Shown: positions 24,710-36,221 of the stretch, in pieces
Layout of the letters: every line of letters begins with the position of its first letter
Position numbering within the stretch: position 1 is the first letter of the stretch
Assembly (NCBI GenBank): GCA_006176705.1
Contig: QRFJ01000755.1
Location: 1,363,525 to 1,427,524 of the forward strand
Length of the DNA stretch: 64,000 bases
Origin: Cocos nucifera
Lineage: Eukaryota; Streptophyta; Magnoliopsida; Arecales; Arecaceae
Reading direction: 5' to 3'
Made by a program: the position numbers and the translations under genes
The notes under the pieces: generated by a model
What the model saw: only the letters and a program-made list of their open reading frames with translations
Database searches by the model: none
Told to the model about the DNA's origin: nothing

Positions 24710-25676
24710 ATACCACCAAAAAGGGCATCAACCTGATGATCCACTGTCTCCACTATAAGATCTCACCTAAATCTACCTACTTCAACCTCATCTCTGGCAC
24801 CTCAAGCTCCACCACCAACAGCTTCGATGGATATAGAGCAGTTCAACCTACTAATCTAGTAGGTTAAGGGCCTTACTGATGCAGTGTAGGCCATGTGACA
24901 AACCCCAGCATTAGTTCAACAGAAGAGAACTTCACCAGAATATCGAGATCTATAGCTAGGGAGGCCCACCTGGGTCAGTCATCCAGTGACCCCTGGGAAA
25001 GGGAAATGAAGAGTGGAGAGCCCTTATTTCAATCACGACTCCATCCTTGGGATATGTCTGCCTCTGTTCGGCCAGCAGATCCTTGAGATTCATGATTGAA
25101 AAGATCTTCTCGATCAGAGATTTTAAGAGATGAACCGATGGATCGAAGAGCTCTACCATGCTGCTTCAATCCACATCGACGATATCTGCACCGACCCCCC
25201 ATTCTCTCTCCAAATAATGTAGGAGCTTATCTGGCCAAACTTCAAGCTCCTCTGTTCAAAAGCTATGATGAGACTTTGGATCCGGTTGACCACGTTGAGG
25301 CCTTCCGGATCATGATGCTGCTTCATGGCACACTAGATGCCATTCTATGTCAAACTTTTCCCTCAACTCTGAAGGGAGCATTATGGAATTGATACTCGAG
25401 CCTTAAGCCGGGTATGATCTACTTCTTTAATCAAATGAGTTGTTAGTTCATGGCTCACTTCATCAGTAGCTAACATCCAAGGTGAGGTTCGGACTTCCTC
25501 ATCAACATCAAGCAGAAGGAAGGGGAGTCCATCCAAGCTTATGTCGGCCACTATACTAAAGGTCCGAAACTTGGACCAATCTATAGCTATGGTCGTGCTG
25601 AAAGATGATCTTCAAAAAAATGATCTTTTGTCCTCCTTGGAGAGGAAGTACCTCAAAAATTTTATTGATATGTTGG
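24710..25676 (+). pseudogene. G gag, first part (before X-B)
   Basis: The start codon is lost: 24710 reads ATA CCA CCA where M has ATG CCC CCC, and two following CGA arginine codons are now TGA stops. The gag domain is recognisable at about 25220-25500, with LFKSYDETLDPVDHVEAF and FPSTLKGALWN. It continues through IKQKEGESIQAYV-like sequence to KNFIDMLV at 25676, where X-B interrupts. Frame shifts are frequent. Confidence 0.7.
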
Positions 25677-26553
25677 TGTGAGGATTTATGGTGCTCCCAA
25701 GCCTTGGAAGGCCACAGGAGGAGTCAGGGGATTGGCTCCGAAGATTTCAAAGACTTGGTTGGTACTTTGGAGACCTGGGATATAAGGTGAAGCAAGAAAC
25801 TAAAGTCAAAGAATCAAAACTGCAGAAAGAAGATTTTCTATAGGTTAGTCAGCTCAGTCCAAAATTGGGTCGGCTAAGTCTCAGTGCACAGACAAAATAG
25901 AGAGCTGCACGTTCGAAACTATTGGCACGGCATAGGATTGGGTTGGCTCAGTGCATGGGCAGTGTTATGTGAGGGCCTATTTTAGGCTAGGGTCTGGGTT
26001 GATCCTAGGGTCTTAAGGCTTGGTTTGAGAAGTCTTAAGGGGGCTAATTCATGTATAGATCGGGTGTAGATCCAAAGGATGAGAGCATGGGAGACATGGG
26101 TGTACATGGGCTCGATGAGTGCTTTCGTGTATTGGATTAGCCGCAGAGTTTTTTGGTCGGACCTAATGGCTATGTATAAATACATAGGTTGTATTAGAAT
26201 TTCATAAGGCTGTGAATACTATGGAATATAGACCTTTTCTTCCTCAACTCTCTTCCTCTCTTCTCTTTAAAGTTGCCGTCTGAGGGTTCTTGAAGAAGTC
26301 CTAGAGAAGGAGGGCATCTCCCTTAAGCCCAAGGAGGGAAGCGCCCCATCATAGATCCAGGTGGAGGATTGATGGTGTGCTGCCCATAGAGAATATCACA
26401 AGTTCCTTCAGGTCCGTGCTAAAGATCAGGAGCTTCCGCAATATGATATCGGGTTGCTTGTGATGTCAAGGATGATTGGCATTCGAGCGATATCATGGAT
26501 CTATAATTTGGTATCAGAGCTAGATGATGCCTGAAATATTGTGGATGATAATA
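25677..26553 (+). repeat. X-B 5' LTR
   Basis: It starts TGTGAGGATTTATGGTGC and ends GATGATAATA, immediately before the PBS. It contains a second full TGGTATCAGAGC at 26509-26520, 33 bases before its end, and a weaker TGATATCGGGTT near 26442. Confidence 0.85.
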
Positions 26554-26565
26554 TGGTATCAGAGC
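26554..26565 (+). promoter_or_regulatory. X-B primer-binding site
   Basis: TGGTATCAGAGC, a perfect match to the initiator-tRNA-Met PBS used by many plant LTR elements, directly after the LTR. Confidence 0.85.
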
Positions 26566-28197
26566 TAAGTTTCAAAGCCTGATGGTGCATGGAAGGGAAG
26601 GAGAAGTCGTACAAGATGAAATCAGAAATCTGCACAAGGATTCCATGGTATGTTTTAAATCTATCTTGTTATTGATGTGGTTTGGCCAACCGAGAGCAAT
26701 GAGTTGAAGGTGAAGGTTGAGAGGATTAACAGAAAGAGATTTTCTCAGAGTGGAAGGATTTGGTGCATGATTTGCTGATCGATCTTAATGGAAAGATCGG
26801 AGTATATGATGGTTATATAATAGGCAGAGAGCACTGGAGTGCTATAGTAGCACTTTCCTAGAGATGCAGGACTGAGAGAGGCTCGGTGATGCAGCAGCCA
26901 AGAAAGGTATCTCAGTAGAGAGCATCAAGATTCTCTAGGAAGATGGGTAGTGTAAGACTATTGAAGAGAGGTTTCTCAAGGGATAATGATCGAAAGAAGG
27001 CTGAAGAAGTGACTATACGTCCTTCGATGTCTGGAAGGCAAAAAAGTAGTTAGAGATGTATTCAGTGGTTCGACCAGAGCATAGATTTATGAAGTCTTGG
27101 GAGTGATGGAGATGGATGATCCATGAAGGTCCAGCAAGTCAGGATTGGGTGGCTGTAGAGTGACATAGAGACGAGTCAGGAAGCACTGGAGTGCTGCAGG
27201 AGCGCTACCCTAGAGGCACAAGGGCTAAGAGAGGTTCGAGGGTGCAGCAACCGAGGAGTGTATCTTAGCAGAGAGTGTTAGTGGTATCTCAGAAAGATCG
27301 AGTGTAGGTCTCAGATAGATCCAAGGAGTCTCAGGGAGCGTAAGAGGTCTCTAGCAGTCGAGAGTATTATGGATCAGATTTCTTCTATAGGGGCACCAGG
27401 GAGAGTCGTGATTTAGATGGAGGATGGTTCTCCGGATGCAACTGAAGCGATGGCTGGTGTAGAGACAGAAGAGAAGGACTAGGATGGAATTTTTTAGGAT
27501 TCAGTTGCTGAATTTAGAAGAGTTGGATGAGCTCTTAGGTTTCGGAGGTGCCCATGGGTTGCGAAGATATCTGAGATGACTTTGAAGGGGTCCGTAAAGT
27601 GCGGAGGATTCAAAGGGGCAGTGATGGTATTTGAGGTATAGTGGCTGGCTCAGTAGTGCAGCGTTGAGTGGTTGGCCTCGAGGGACTCGGTGATAGAGTC
27701 GGCTTCTATGGCATCAGGTGGACTTCAGATATAGGTGGAGCTTCGGAGAGGTGGCTTCATAATTAGAGAAAAATTTGACATGAGTTTAGAGAAGAGAAGT
27801 GTGGAAGGATCGATATCCTAGCACCAGTATCGATGATGCACAGTTCCAGATAGAGTGGCATGTGCAGAAGGACAGGCATAGTTCTGAGGAGATCATGTCA
27901 GGGTTTGTAGTGAGTGTCAGTACAGAAACATTATGGGTTCTCCAGAAAAGTTCAGAAAAAGTGATGCGGCTGCTAAGCAGAAGGGATCCTACAATTTTAG
28001 GATGGTGCAGAGAAGCAAGCACAGATCTTCAGCGATGGAGGCGATCATCCTAAAGGCCTCAAGGGTGCACAATAGCTGAATAGGATTGGCAGAGGTGATG
28101 TTTGCATAGGTACTGTCGAGTGCACAGGGACAGTGGAATCATGTAGGAGGTCATTGGTGAGAGATTTGCCAAGGCTTGGAAGCACCAAGATGGAGAT
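26566..28197 (+). other. X-B internal region, non-coding
   Basis: No gag, pol or host protein domain was recognised. It carries two copies, about 345 bases apart (near 26838 and 27181), of a ~110-base block with GCACTGGAGTGCT, TAGAG.CA..GG, CTGAGAGAGGCTCG and TCTCAGTAGAGAG. X-C has the same pair. It ends in the polypurine tract CACCAAGATGGAGAT (28183-28197). The open frames at 27799-28053 and 28133-28330 do not resemble known proteins. Confidence 0.65.
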
Positions 28198-29136
28198 TGT
28201 GAGAATTTATGGTATTCCTAAGCCTTGGAAGGCCACGGAAGGAGTCAGGGGGTTGGCTTTGGGGATTCCAAGAGCTTGTTTGGTGCTTCGAAGATCTGAG
28301 ACACAAGGTGAAGCAAGGAACCAAAGCTAGGGAATCAAGATTGTAGAAAGAAGATTTTTTGTAGGTTAGCTAGCTCAGTCCAAAACTAGATCAGCTAAGT
28401 CTCAGTGCATAGGTAAAATAGAGAGCTGCACATTTTGGACTGCTAGCATGGTGCAGGACTGGGCCGACTCAGTTTCAAACTGAGCCGACCCAATGGAACT
28501 TAGCCGACTTAGTGCTGAGACTAAGCTGGCTCAGTGTGCGGATAGAGTTACGCGAGGACCTATTTTGGGCTAGGATCTGGATTGATCCTAGGGGTCTTAA
28601 GGCCTAGTTTGAGAGGTCTTAAGGAGGCCAATTCATGTATGGGTCGGGTGTAGATCCAGAGGATGAGAGCATGGAAGATATGGGTGTACATGGGCTTGGT
28701 GAGTGCTTTCATGTATTGGGTTAGCTGAAAAGTTTTTTGGTCGGGCCTAATGGCTATATATAACTACATAGGTTGTACTAGGATTTTATAAGACTGTGAA
28801 TACTATGGAATACAGACCTTTTCTTTCTCAACTCTCTTCTTCTCTTCTCTTTAGAGTTGCCACCCGGGGGTTCTTGAGGAAGCCCTAGAGAAGGGGCTAT
28901 CTCCCTCAAACCCAAGGAGGGAGGTGCCCCATCATAGATCCAAGTGGAGAATCAGTGGTGTGCTATCCATAGAGAACAACACAAGTTCCTTTAGGTCTGT
29001 ACTAAAGATTAGGAGCTTCTGCAACATGGTATCGAAATGCTTATGATGTCAAGGATGATTGATGTTCAAGCGATATTATGGGTCTATAATTTAGTATCAG
29101 AGCTAGGTGATGTCTAGAACGTTATGGATGACAATA
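28198..29136 (+). repeat. X-B 3' LTR
   Basis: It starts TGTGAGAATTTATGG and ends GATGACAATA, then GTTGG. The internal PBS copy is at 29092-29103 (TAGTATCAGAGC). The two X-B LTRs differ at roughly one base in six in the first 110, so this copy is old. Confidence 0.85.
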
Positions 29137-29690
29137 GTTGGTCTGGGCTGAGTGTTATGCCTAGGTGGAGGAGGCTTTTCAAATAAAGGATGATGAGGCC
29201 ACGAAGGAGTGGCAAGTGGACGAATCCAGCAAGCCCATAGTTGAAGAGAAGTTGAGTGAAGCTTGGCCATGCTTTCAAACCCCTTCTTAGCACAGATGAG
29301 CTTGAACTCCTCTCCATGCTTGTCAACCAAGAAGCCTTGACCAAAGGGCATGATGAAAGTCTTCTCCTAAGAGGTTCTACAACTACTCTCCCCTCAATGC
29401 TCCAAAAATATAAGTGCTGATGAAAATTGAGCAGACCAAGGCCCAAAAGAATGCGAACCCATCCGAGAAAATGCAACCCCAACAAGTATTGCCTCTATCA
29501 TCGTGACCATGATCACGATACTGAAGAATGCATCCAGCTCCAAGATGAGATCGAGGAGCTCATTCAGCGAGGCTGGTTTGGTCGATTCCTACAATGTCGG
29601 CCTAAAGGAAGGAAAGATTGGGAGAGGGCATTATCATTGCCAAAACCACTGAGGAGAGAGGAGTAGTAAGGAGATTGGCCTCCACTAGGG
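29137..29690 (+). pseudogene. G gag, second part (after X-B)
   Basis: It resumes at the right TSD GTTGG with WAECYA, continuing FIDMLV on the other side, then VEEAFQIKDDEATKEW. A zinc-binding motif lies at about 29483-29545 (YCLYHRDHDHDTEEC), followed by IQLQDEIEELIQRG, the usual C-terminus of Tat gag. The frame from 29427 to 29666 is open. The matching G2 segment is at about 420-300 on the minus strand. Confidence 0.8.
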
Positions 29691-30250
29691 ATCATCAATA
29701 CTATTACTGGAGGGTTTCGACATGGGAAGACCAGTGGATTAGGAGAGCTAGCTAAGCGGCAAAGGATTGAAGAGTCCATTTCTTTCATTGAAGAAGATGC
29801 ACAAGAGATTCAATTCCCGCATAATGATGCAGTTGTAGTTTCTCTAAAAATTACTAACTATAATGTATGCCGTGTTTTGATTGATAATAGAAGCTCTGTT
29901 GATGTCTTATTTTATGATGCTTTCTCCAAAATGTCCATACCTAATGACTGCTTGGGACCAATGAACTCTCCATTGGTAGGCTTCACCGATAATGCTGTGC
30001 TGGTTGAAGGGATAATAACATTAATTATGACCACAGCATAGGATCCAAGATAGTCCAAGGTACAGGTGGATTTTTTAATAGTAAAAACCTCGTCTGCTTA
30101 TAATGCAATTCTTGATCGATCTGATTTAAATGCACTTCGGGCTATAGTCTCAACATATTATTTGAAAATGAAGTTCTCGATAAACTATGGGATCGATGAA
30201 GTTCAGAAAGATCAAGCTCTGGCAAGACACTACTACACAATTGCCTTGTA
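29690..30250 (+). pseudogene. G protease
   Basis: Aspartic protease region of the polyprotein. After the gag-protease linker (IINTITGGF) come VVVSLKITNYNVCRVLID and the active-site segment at 29880-29910, LIDNRSSVDVLFYDA. The family has D-N/G-G-S-S, and here the glycine after DN is arginine, which would inactivate it. FLIVKTSSAYNAILDR further on is the conserved C-terminal half. At least two in-frame stops lie near 30042-30052. Confidence 0.75.
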
Positions 30251-30278
30251 AGGAGGTGGATAGCTAGATCCCTGTCTG

Positions 30279-31320
30279 ATGGATGAGCTTGATGTCCGTG
30301 ATGATCTAACTGAAGAACAGGAGGAACCTATGGAAGACCTTGTTGCAATTCCTTTGAATGATGGAAATGGAGATCACATGGTGCAGATCAACTCCAACCT
30401 AGAAGAAGAGGTCCGAAAGCAGCTCATTGCCTTCCTCTGGAAAAATGCATATATTTTTGCTTGGGTGCTCGCAGACATGCCCAAAATTGATGTAGAAGTG
30501 ATGGAGCACCACTTAGCTATTGATCCCAAATGTCGGCCAGTAAAGGAGAAGATACAAGGCTATGCACCCAAGCGGCAAAAGGCAATTATGGAAGAAGTTA
30601 ACAAACTTCTCAAAGTGGGGTTCATCTGAAAAGTTTTCTATTCGAACTGGGTCTCTAATGTGGTCCTTGTCAAGAAGACGAATGGCAAGTGGATAATATG
30701 CACAGACTTCAAAAAATTAAACAAAACCTATCCGAAAGATAGCAATTCTTTTTTTCGAATTGATCAGTTGGTGGATGCAATCTCGAGCCATGAGTTCCTC
30801 ACTTTCATGGATGCTTTCTTTAGCTATAATCAGATTCGGATGACACCGAAAGATGAAAAGAAAACTATTTTTATTATTGATCGTGGGCTTTATTGTTATA
30901 GGGTTATGCCCTTTGGGCTTAAAAATGCAGGTGTGACTTATCAATGCCTGATGAACAAAATCTTCGAGAAGCATATCAGTAGCAATATGGAGGTTTATAT
31001 AGATGATATGCTGGTTAAGAGCTGATTTTCAACAAATCATATAGCCAACCTCGAAGAGATCTTCAGTGCGCTCCAGAAGTATAAGATGAAGCTAAATCCG
31101 ACCAAGTGTGCCTTTGGAGTAACTTCGGAGAAATTTCTGAGATTCATGGTATTGCAGTATGAAATCAAAGCAAATCTAGAGAAAATTCAAGCCATTCAAG
31201 AAATGACTATACTAAAGATAATAAAAGAAGTCTAGCTCCTAATAGAAAAGGTGACAGCTCTGAATCACTTCGTTTTAAGATTGATCGAATGGTGTATGCC
31301 CTTTTTCTAGGTCCTTAAAT
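30279..31320 (+). pseudogene. G reverse transcriptase
   Basis: The best-preserved gene in the window: one frame from 30279 to 31025 with a single stop at 30627-30629. Motifs in order: HHLAIDPKCRPVKEK, VVLVKKTNGKWIICTDFKKL, FRIDQLVDAI, LTFMDAFFSYNQIRM, YCYRVMPFGLKNAGVTYQ, and the catalytic YIDDMLVKS at about 30996-31025. A stop follows directly after KS. Then comes the connection region, LNPTKCAFGV. The family would make DNA from the element RNA inside particles. Confidence 0.85.
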
Positions 31321-31762
31321 AGCCAAAGAACTTCTACTGGACTTTTGAATGCCAACAAGCATTTGAGGAACTTAAAAACTACCTCGGCTCACCTTCTTTA
31401 TTAGCCAAGTCTGAACCTGAAGAAGAATTATTTTTGTACCTGGCAATCTCTCCTGTGGCCCTTGCAGAAGTCTTGGTTAAGGAAGAGGCGAAAAGGCAGA
31501 GACCGATCTACTATATAAGTCAAGTTTTGAGGGATGCTGAAACTATGTATACCAAGTTAGAGAAACTAACTTATGCTCTATTGGTTATAGCTCGAAGGCT
31601 CTATCCTTATTTCCAAGGGCACACCATAACACTCCTTACTGATCAACCCATCAAGTCAGTTCTTCATCAGACTGATGCCTCTGAAAGAATAGCAAAGTAG
31701 GCGATTGAGCTCACAAAGTTTGATATTAATTTTCGACCTCAGCCATCAATCAAAGCTAGATA
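31320..31762 (+). pseudogene. G RNase H (first domain)
   Basis: Same frame as the reverse transcriptase. Motifs: CQQAFEELKNYL, LYLAISPVALAEVLVKEE, RPIYYISQVLRDAETMYTKL, and TLLTDQPIKSVLHQTDASER with the aspartate in TDQP. A stop follows at 31698-31700. It would remove the RNA strand during reverse transcription. Confidence 0.8.
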
Positions 31763-32150
31763 TTGGCAGACTTCATAGAAGAATGTACTATTTTGGATGA
31801 AGTCGAACTTGAATGGTCCGAGGTCAATATTCCATGGTTGCAGCCAAACCTCCCTAAAGAAAGAGCTGATCTTCCAAAAGGCTTTTGGGCCCTGCATGTA
31901 GATGGTTCATCTAATGCTTTCGGTGCGGGCATGGGTCTGATTTTTGTCAATCCAGAAGGAGTTGTTATTGAATATGCGCTGCGCTTCTAATTTTTTATAA
32001 TAAATAATGGAGCAGAATATGAAATCCTGATTGCAGAGCTGAGGATAGCCGAGGAATTGGAGGCAGATCGGCTCAAAGATTATAGTGACTCTCAGTTGAT
32101 AGAATGGTAAGTTGGTGGCAGCTATGAAGCTCAAGAGGAAACAATGAGAA
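31763..32150 (+). pseudogene. G second, archaeal-type RNase H (aRH)
   Basis: In a different frame from the first RNase H. GFWALHVDGSSNAFGAGMGL carries the first catalytic aspartate, followed by PEGVVIEYALRF. After a stop come NNGAEYEILIAELRIAEEL, with the glutamate, and DSQL. A second RNase H between the normal one and integrase is a known mark of Tat and Athila-type elements. Confidence 0.8.
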
Positions 32151-32449
32151 AGTACCTAGAAAAAGTAAGGAGTCTAACCCCGACCTTTAGCAGTTTTGAT
32201 ATCCAATAGATTCTGAGAAAAGAAAATGATAGGACCAACCTTCTCTCCAAGTTAGCCACACTAGCTCCAAATGAATTGCTTAAAGAAGTCTTCTTCAAAG
32301 TTTTGAAGAGTCCAAGCTCAGAGGAATTCCAGACTGTAATTCAAATCGACCAAGAGCCATGTTGGATTGATCCATTTCTTACTGATCTCAAAGATGGTAT
32401 CCTTCCTTGAGATCTAAAAGAAGCTCAAAAATTAAGAAATCAAGCCTTT

Positions 32450-33590
32450 TGATATGTCTTATATAAGATAAGCTATATAAAAGGTTGTACTCTCTGCCAC
32501 TCCTAAAATGTCTCCGACCTTCTAAAGCTGACTATGTCTTATGGGAGGTTCATGAAGAAATTTATGAAAAATCATTTAGGGGCCAGAGCTTCATTTCATA
32601 AATTACTTTGGCAGAGCTACTATTGGTCAACTATGCATCAGGATTCTATAGAGTATATGAGGAAGTGTGACCAATGTCAAAGAAATGCCAACATATAAAG
32701 ACAACCAGCTTCTTAACTTAGACCTTTGAGCATCCCATGGCCATTCGTGTAGTGGAGAATGGATATACTAGGATCCTTTCCCATAGTATCCAGGCAACGA
32801 AAGTTTCTCCTAGTGGTAATAAATTACTTCACCAAATGGATCAAAACTGAACTTCTAACAAAGAATACTGAAGCTAAAGTATAGGAATTCATCTGGAAGT
32901 CGATAGTCTATAGGTTTGGCCTATCTCAAACTTTGATCACTGATAATAGGTGCCAGTTTGTAGGGACAAGATTTGCCAAGTTCTGTGAGGATCTGAATAT
33001 TTTTCACCACTTTACATCAGTAGCTCATCTGCAGGTAAATGGAAAGGTCGAGGTAACTAACAAGACCCTATTGTATGGCATAAAAGCAAGACTTGAAAGG
33101 GCAAAAGGAACTTGATTGGATGAACTTTATCATATACTCTGGGATTACAGAACTATCCAAAGATTGTCAACTGGGAAGAGTCCATTTGCATTAGCTTTCG
33201 AAATGAAAGCGGTCATCCCAATAGAACTTAAACTTTCTTCAACGCGAGTCTTAGCATTCGATGAATAGCGAAACTCACAAGATCTTAGAGCCAATCTTGA
33301 CTTGTTAGAAGAAAAATGAGAAGAAGCTGAAATTCGGATGGCGGCTTACAAATAGAAAGTGGCCCGCTATTAAAATTCTAGAATCAAAAGCAAAGCATTC
33401 AAGATGGGGGATCTGGTACTTCGATGAGCAGATATCTCGTAACCTCGAAATCAAGAAAAGCTCGCTCCAAATTGGAAAGGCCCTTATGAGGTCATTGAAT
33501 TCATCTGATCAGGAACTTATTATTTGAAGAAACTTGAAGGAGCTATTCTCCTATGCCCATGGAACTCAAAAAAATTATGAATGTACTATC
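32450..33590 (+). pseudogene. G integrase
   Basis: The zinc-binding N-terminal region is present but degraded at about 32480-32700 (EVHEEIYEKSF, KKCQ). The catalytic core keeps the aspartate in MDILGSFPI, the second in LITDNRCQF (normally TDNG), and the glutamate in HLQVNGKVEVTNKTL (about 33040-33075). The C-terminal domain includes FKMGDLVLR, LAPNWKGPYEVIE and GTYYLKKLEG. Several stops. The polyprotein ends near 33575. Confidence 0.8.
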
Positions 33591-33639
33591 AATAAAACTA
33601 TTTCAATAAAATTTCTCTACTTTAACATCTTTATCCTTG

Positions 33640-35345
33640 ACGTAAAGCTTTGATGATAGGAAATAACCTTTCAAACTTTGTCATTAGATAAAGTAGAAGA
33701 CCTCCAATTATCTAAGATAGAAGAAAATGGGAAGAGGCCCTTTCAATGGCCCTTCAATGCCCCAGCAACTTTATCAGAAATAGGAGGAGAACCTCATTCT
33801 GACAAGGATAAAAGCTAATCATGTAAGGAATAGAAGGAGAACCTTGTTCTAATATGGATGAAGATCTTCGATTATGTAAGATAGAAAAAAATGGGGAGAG
33901 GACCTTTCAACGGTCCTTCGGTATCCCAATAATCCTTTCAGGAGTAGGAGGAGAACCTCATCCTGACAAGAATAAAAGCTAACCACATTAGGAATAGGAG
34001 AAGAACCTTATCCTAACGTGGATGAAGACCTCCGATTATCTAAGATGGAAGGAAATGGAAGAGGCTCTTTCAACGGTCCTTTAGTAATCCAGTAATCTTA
34101 TTAGAAATAGGAGGAGAACCTCCTCTTGATAAGGATAAAAGCTAACTACATTAGGAACAGGAGAAAAAACTCGTCCTAATATGGATGAAGATCTCTGATT
34201 ATCTAAGATAGGAAAAAATAGGGAGAGGCCCTTTCAACAGCACTTAAGTGCCTCAGCAACCTTGTTAGAAACAAGAGGAGAACCTTGTCTTGATAAGGAT
34301 AAAATCTAACCATGTTAGAAATAGGAGGTGAATCTCGTCTTAACATGGATGAAGACCTTCAGTTATTCAAAATAGGAGAAAATGAAGAGAGGCCCTTTCA
34401 ATGACCCTTTAGTGTCCTAGTAACCTTATCAGAAATAGGAGGAGAATCTCATCCTGATAAGGATAAAAGTTAACCATATTAGAAATAGAAGAAGAACCTC
34501 ATCCTAATATGGATGAAGACCTTCAGTCATCTAAGATAGGAGAAAATAGGAAGAGGTCCTTTCAATGGTGCTTCAGTGTCCTAGCAAAGTTATCAGGAAC
34601 AGAAGAAGAACCTCGTCCATATAAGGGTAAAAACTAACCATGTTAGAAATAGAAGAAGAATCTTATCTTAATATGGATAAAGACCTTCGATTATCTAAGA
34701 TAGAAAAAAATGGAGAGAGGCCCTCTCAATGATCCTTCAGTGCCCCCGCAACCTTGTCAAGAACAGGAGGAGAACCTCATCCTGACAAGAATAAAAGCTA
34801 ACCATATTTGGAATAGGAGAAGAATCTCATCCTAATATGGATGAAGATCTTTGGTTATCTAAGATAACAGAAAATAAGGAGAGATTCCTTCAATGGCCCT
34901 TCAATGTCCTAACAATCCTATCAAGAATAGGAGAAGAACCTCATCCTGACAAGGATAAAAGCTAATAATTAGGAATAAGAGGAGAACCTCATCCTAACAT
35001 GGATGAAGATCTTCAATTATCTAAAATAGGAGAAAATAGAGAAAGGCCCTTTCAATGATCCTTCAGTGCCCCAATAATCTTATCAAGAATAGGAGGAGAA
35101 CCTCATCTAGACAAGGATAAAAGCTAACCATGTTAGAAATAGAAGGAGATTCTGGTCCTAATATGGACGAAGACCTTCGGTTATTAAGATAAGAGAAAAT
35201 GGAGAGAGGCCCTCTCAATGATCCTTTAATTAGTGCCCCAGTAACCACATCAGAAATAGGAGGAGAATCTCATCCTGACAAGGATAAAAGCTAACCACAT
35301 TAGAAATAGGAGGAGAACCTCATCCTAACATGGATGAAGACCTCT
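33640..35345 (+). repeat. G ~165-bp tandem repeat, about ten units
   Basis: Units recur about every 157-169 bases, marked by CCTGACAAGGATAAAAGCTA near 33797, 33961, 34128, 34287, 34450, 34612, 34767, 34935, 35102 and 35270. Each unit has two related halves, GGAGGAGAACCTCATCCTGA and GGAGAAGAACCTCATCCTAA, and a GGCCCTTTCAATGGCCC block. Non-coding. Tat elements often carry tandem repeats between integrase and the 3' LTR. M keeps one trace of this motif at 37653-37683. Confidence 0.9.
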
Positions 35346-35522
35346 GATTATGCAAAACAAGAGGTTATCTTCAAGCGATGTTCGCATTAAGCATGACGAG
35401 AAAATCAAAAAATTAACAGACATCAAATCCAGACAACGTGAAAAGACGATTGAAGAAAACATCATTTCATTAAAGTTGAAATTCATTACAAATGAAGGTT
35501 TGCAAGACCATGTACAAAAAGA

Positions 35523-36216
35523 AGAATGGACAAAGTTCTAAGAAGGACTAGATTCTTCAAACTTCAGACTGCCAGCCCCTATCATCACTTTCAAACCATG
35601 GATCTCTTCCTCGAGCTCCTTCCTCTTTGGCAAGCTCTCGCGAAATAATTTATTAACCCTTCGGCAATCATCTTCCGACTCATATAGTCTCTTCCTCAGA
35701 ACTGCTGATTCGGCCTCCGCATCTTTAACAGTCTTCAGCTCGTAGGTCAGTTGGATCTTCAACTATTATAGTTCGGCCTTCTCCTTCCCATATGTCTTAG
35801 AGAGGTCATCTAAGGTCCTCCTCAAAGAGGAAATCTGCACCAATTCTTTGCTTGCACTGGCTTGTTGACCGTTGGCTAATTGCTTCTGGAGATGGATCAC
35901 CTCACTATTGGCTACTCTAAGTCTCTATCCAAGTTGGAAAATTATCTTCATCCAATCGAATCTATAATCATCGTACGCGCTTTCAGCATCATGAAGTTAC
36001 TTTTGAAGGTTAAAGAATTTTTTCAACCAATTCCAACCATATTGCACCTTGTCAGAGGACCACGATGAGCTCTCTTCCAACGGCTGAATCTTCTCTCTTG
36101 TCGCATTGAGCTCGACCTGGATTGAACTGACTTTTGAGGTCAACATCCAAGATTTATCACTAGCTCGCTTCTTGTCTCTTCGAGTTCTACTTCAAAATCC
36201 CTTTTTCTTTCAAATA
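35523..36216 (-). pseudogene. G antisense reading frame, coiled-coil segment
   Basis: Read on the minus strand, heptad-like charged sequence runs from about 36216 to 35540: LRVANSEVIHLQKQLANGQQ, SSLRRTLDDLSKTYGKEKAE, then MKIQLTYELKTVKDAEAESA and ESLPKRKELEEEIHGLK. Stops break it near 36020, 35945 and 35770. M is inserted at its upstream edge. It may be a second antisense gene or part of the one at 39435-41345. Its order relative to that frame, which already has its own C-terminus, favours a separate frame. Confidence 0.55.
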
Positions 36217-36221
36217 TAATC

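Larger units (their letters stand above)
25677..29136 (+). mobile_element. X-B: complete non-coding element of family X
   Basis: LTRs at 25677-26553 and 28198-29136, flanked by perfect GTTGG duplications (25672-25676 and 29137-29141). A perfect PBS and a polypurine tract are present. The 1.64-kb internal region has no recognisable gene. Removing it rejoins G gag (FIDMLV + WAECYA). This is the clearest full copy and defines the family: LTRs of about 0.9 kb, internal region of about 1.6 kb, total 3.46 kb. Confidence 0.9.

Noticed and set aside
27799..28330. Overlapping frames of 65-84 codons inside X-B
   Set aside because: Frames occur on both strands, lack domains and are not shared with X-A.
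29114..29485. 123-codon minus-strand frame over G gag
   Set aside because: The plus-strand gag with its zinc-binding motif accounts for the sequence; the minus frame is its shadow.
33640..35345. Regular repeats that might suggest a CRISPR array
   Set aside because: The units are adjacent diverged tandem copies of about 165 bases with no unique spacers, and the context is a plant retrotransposon.
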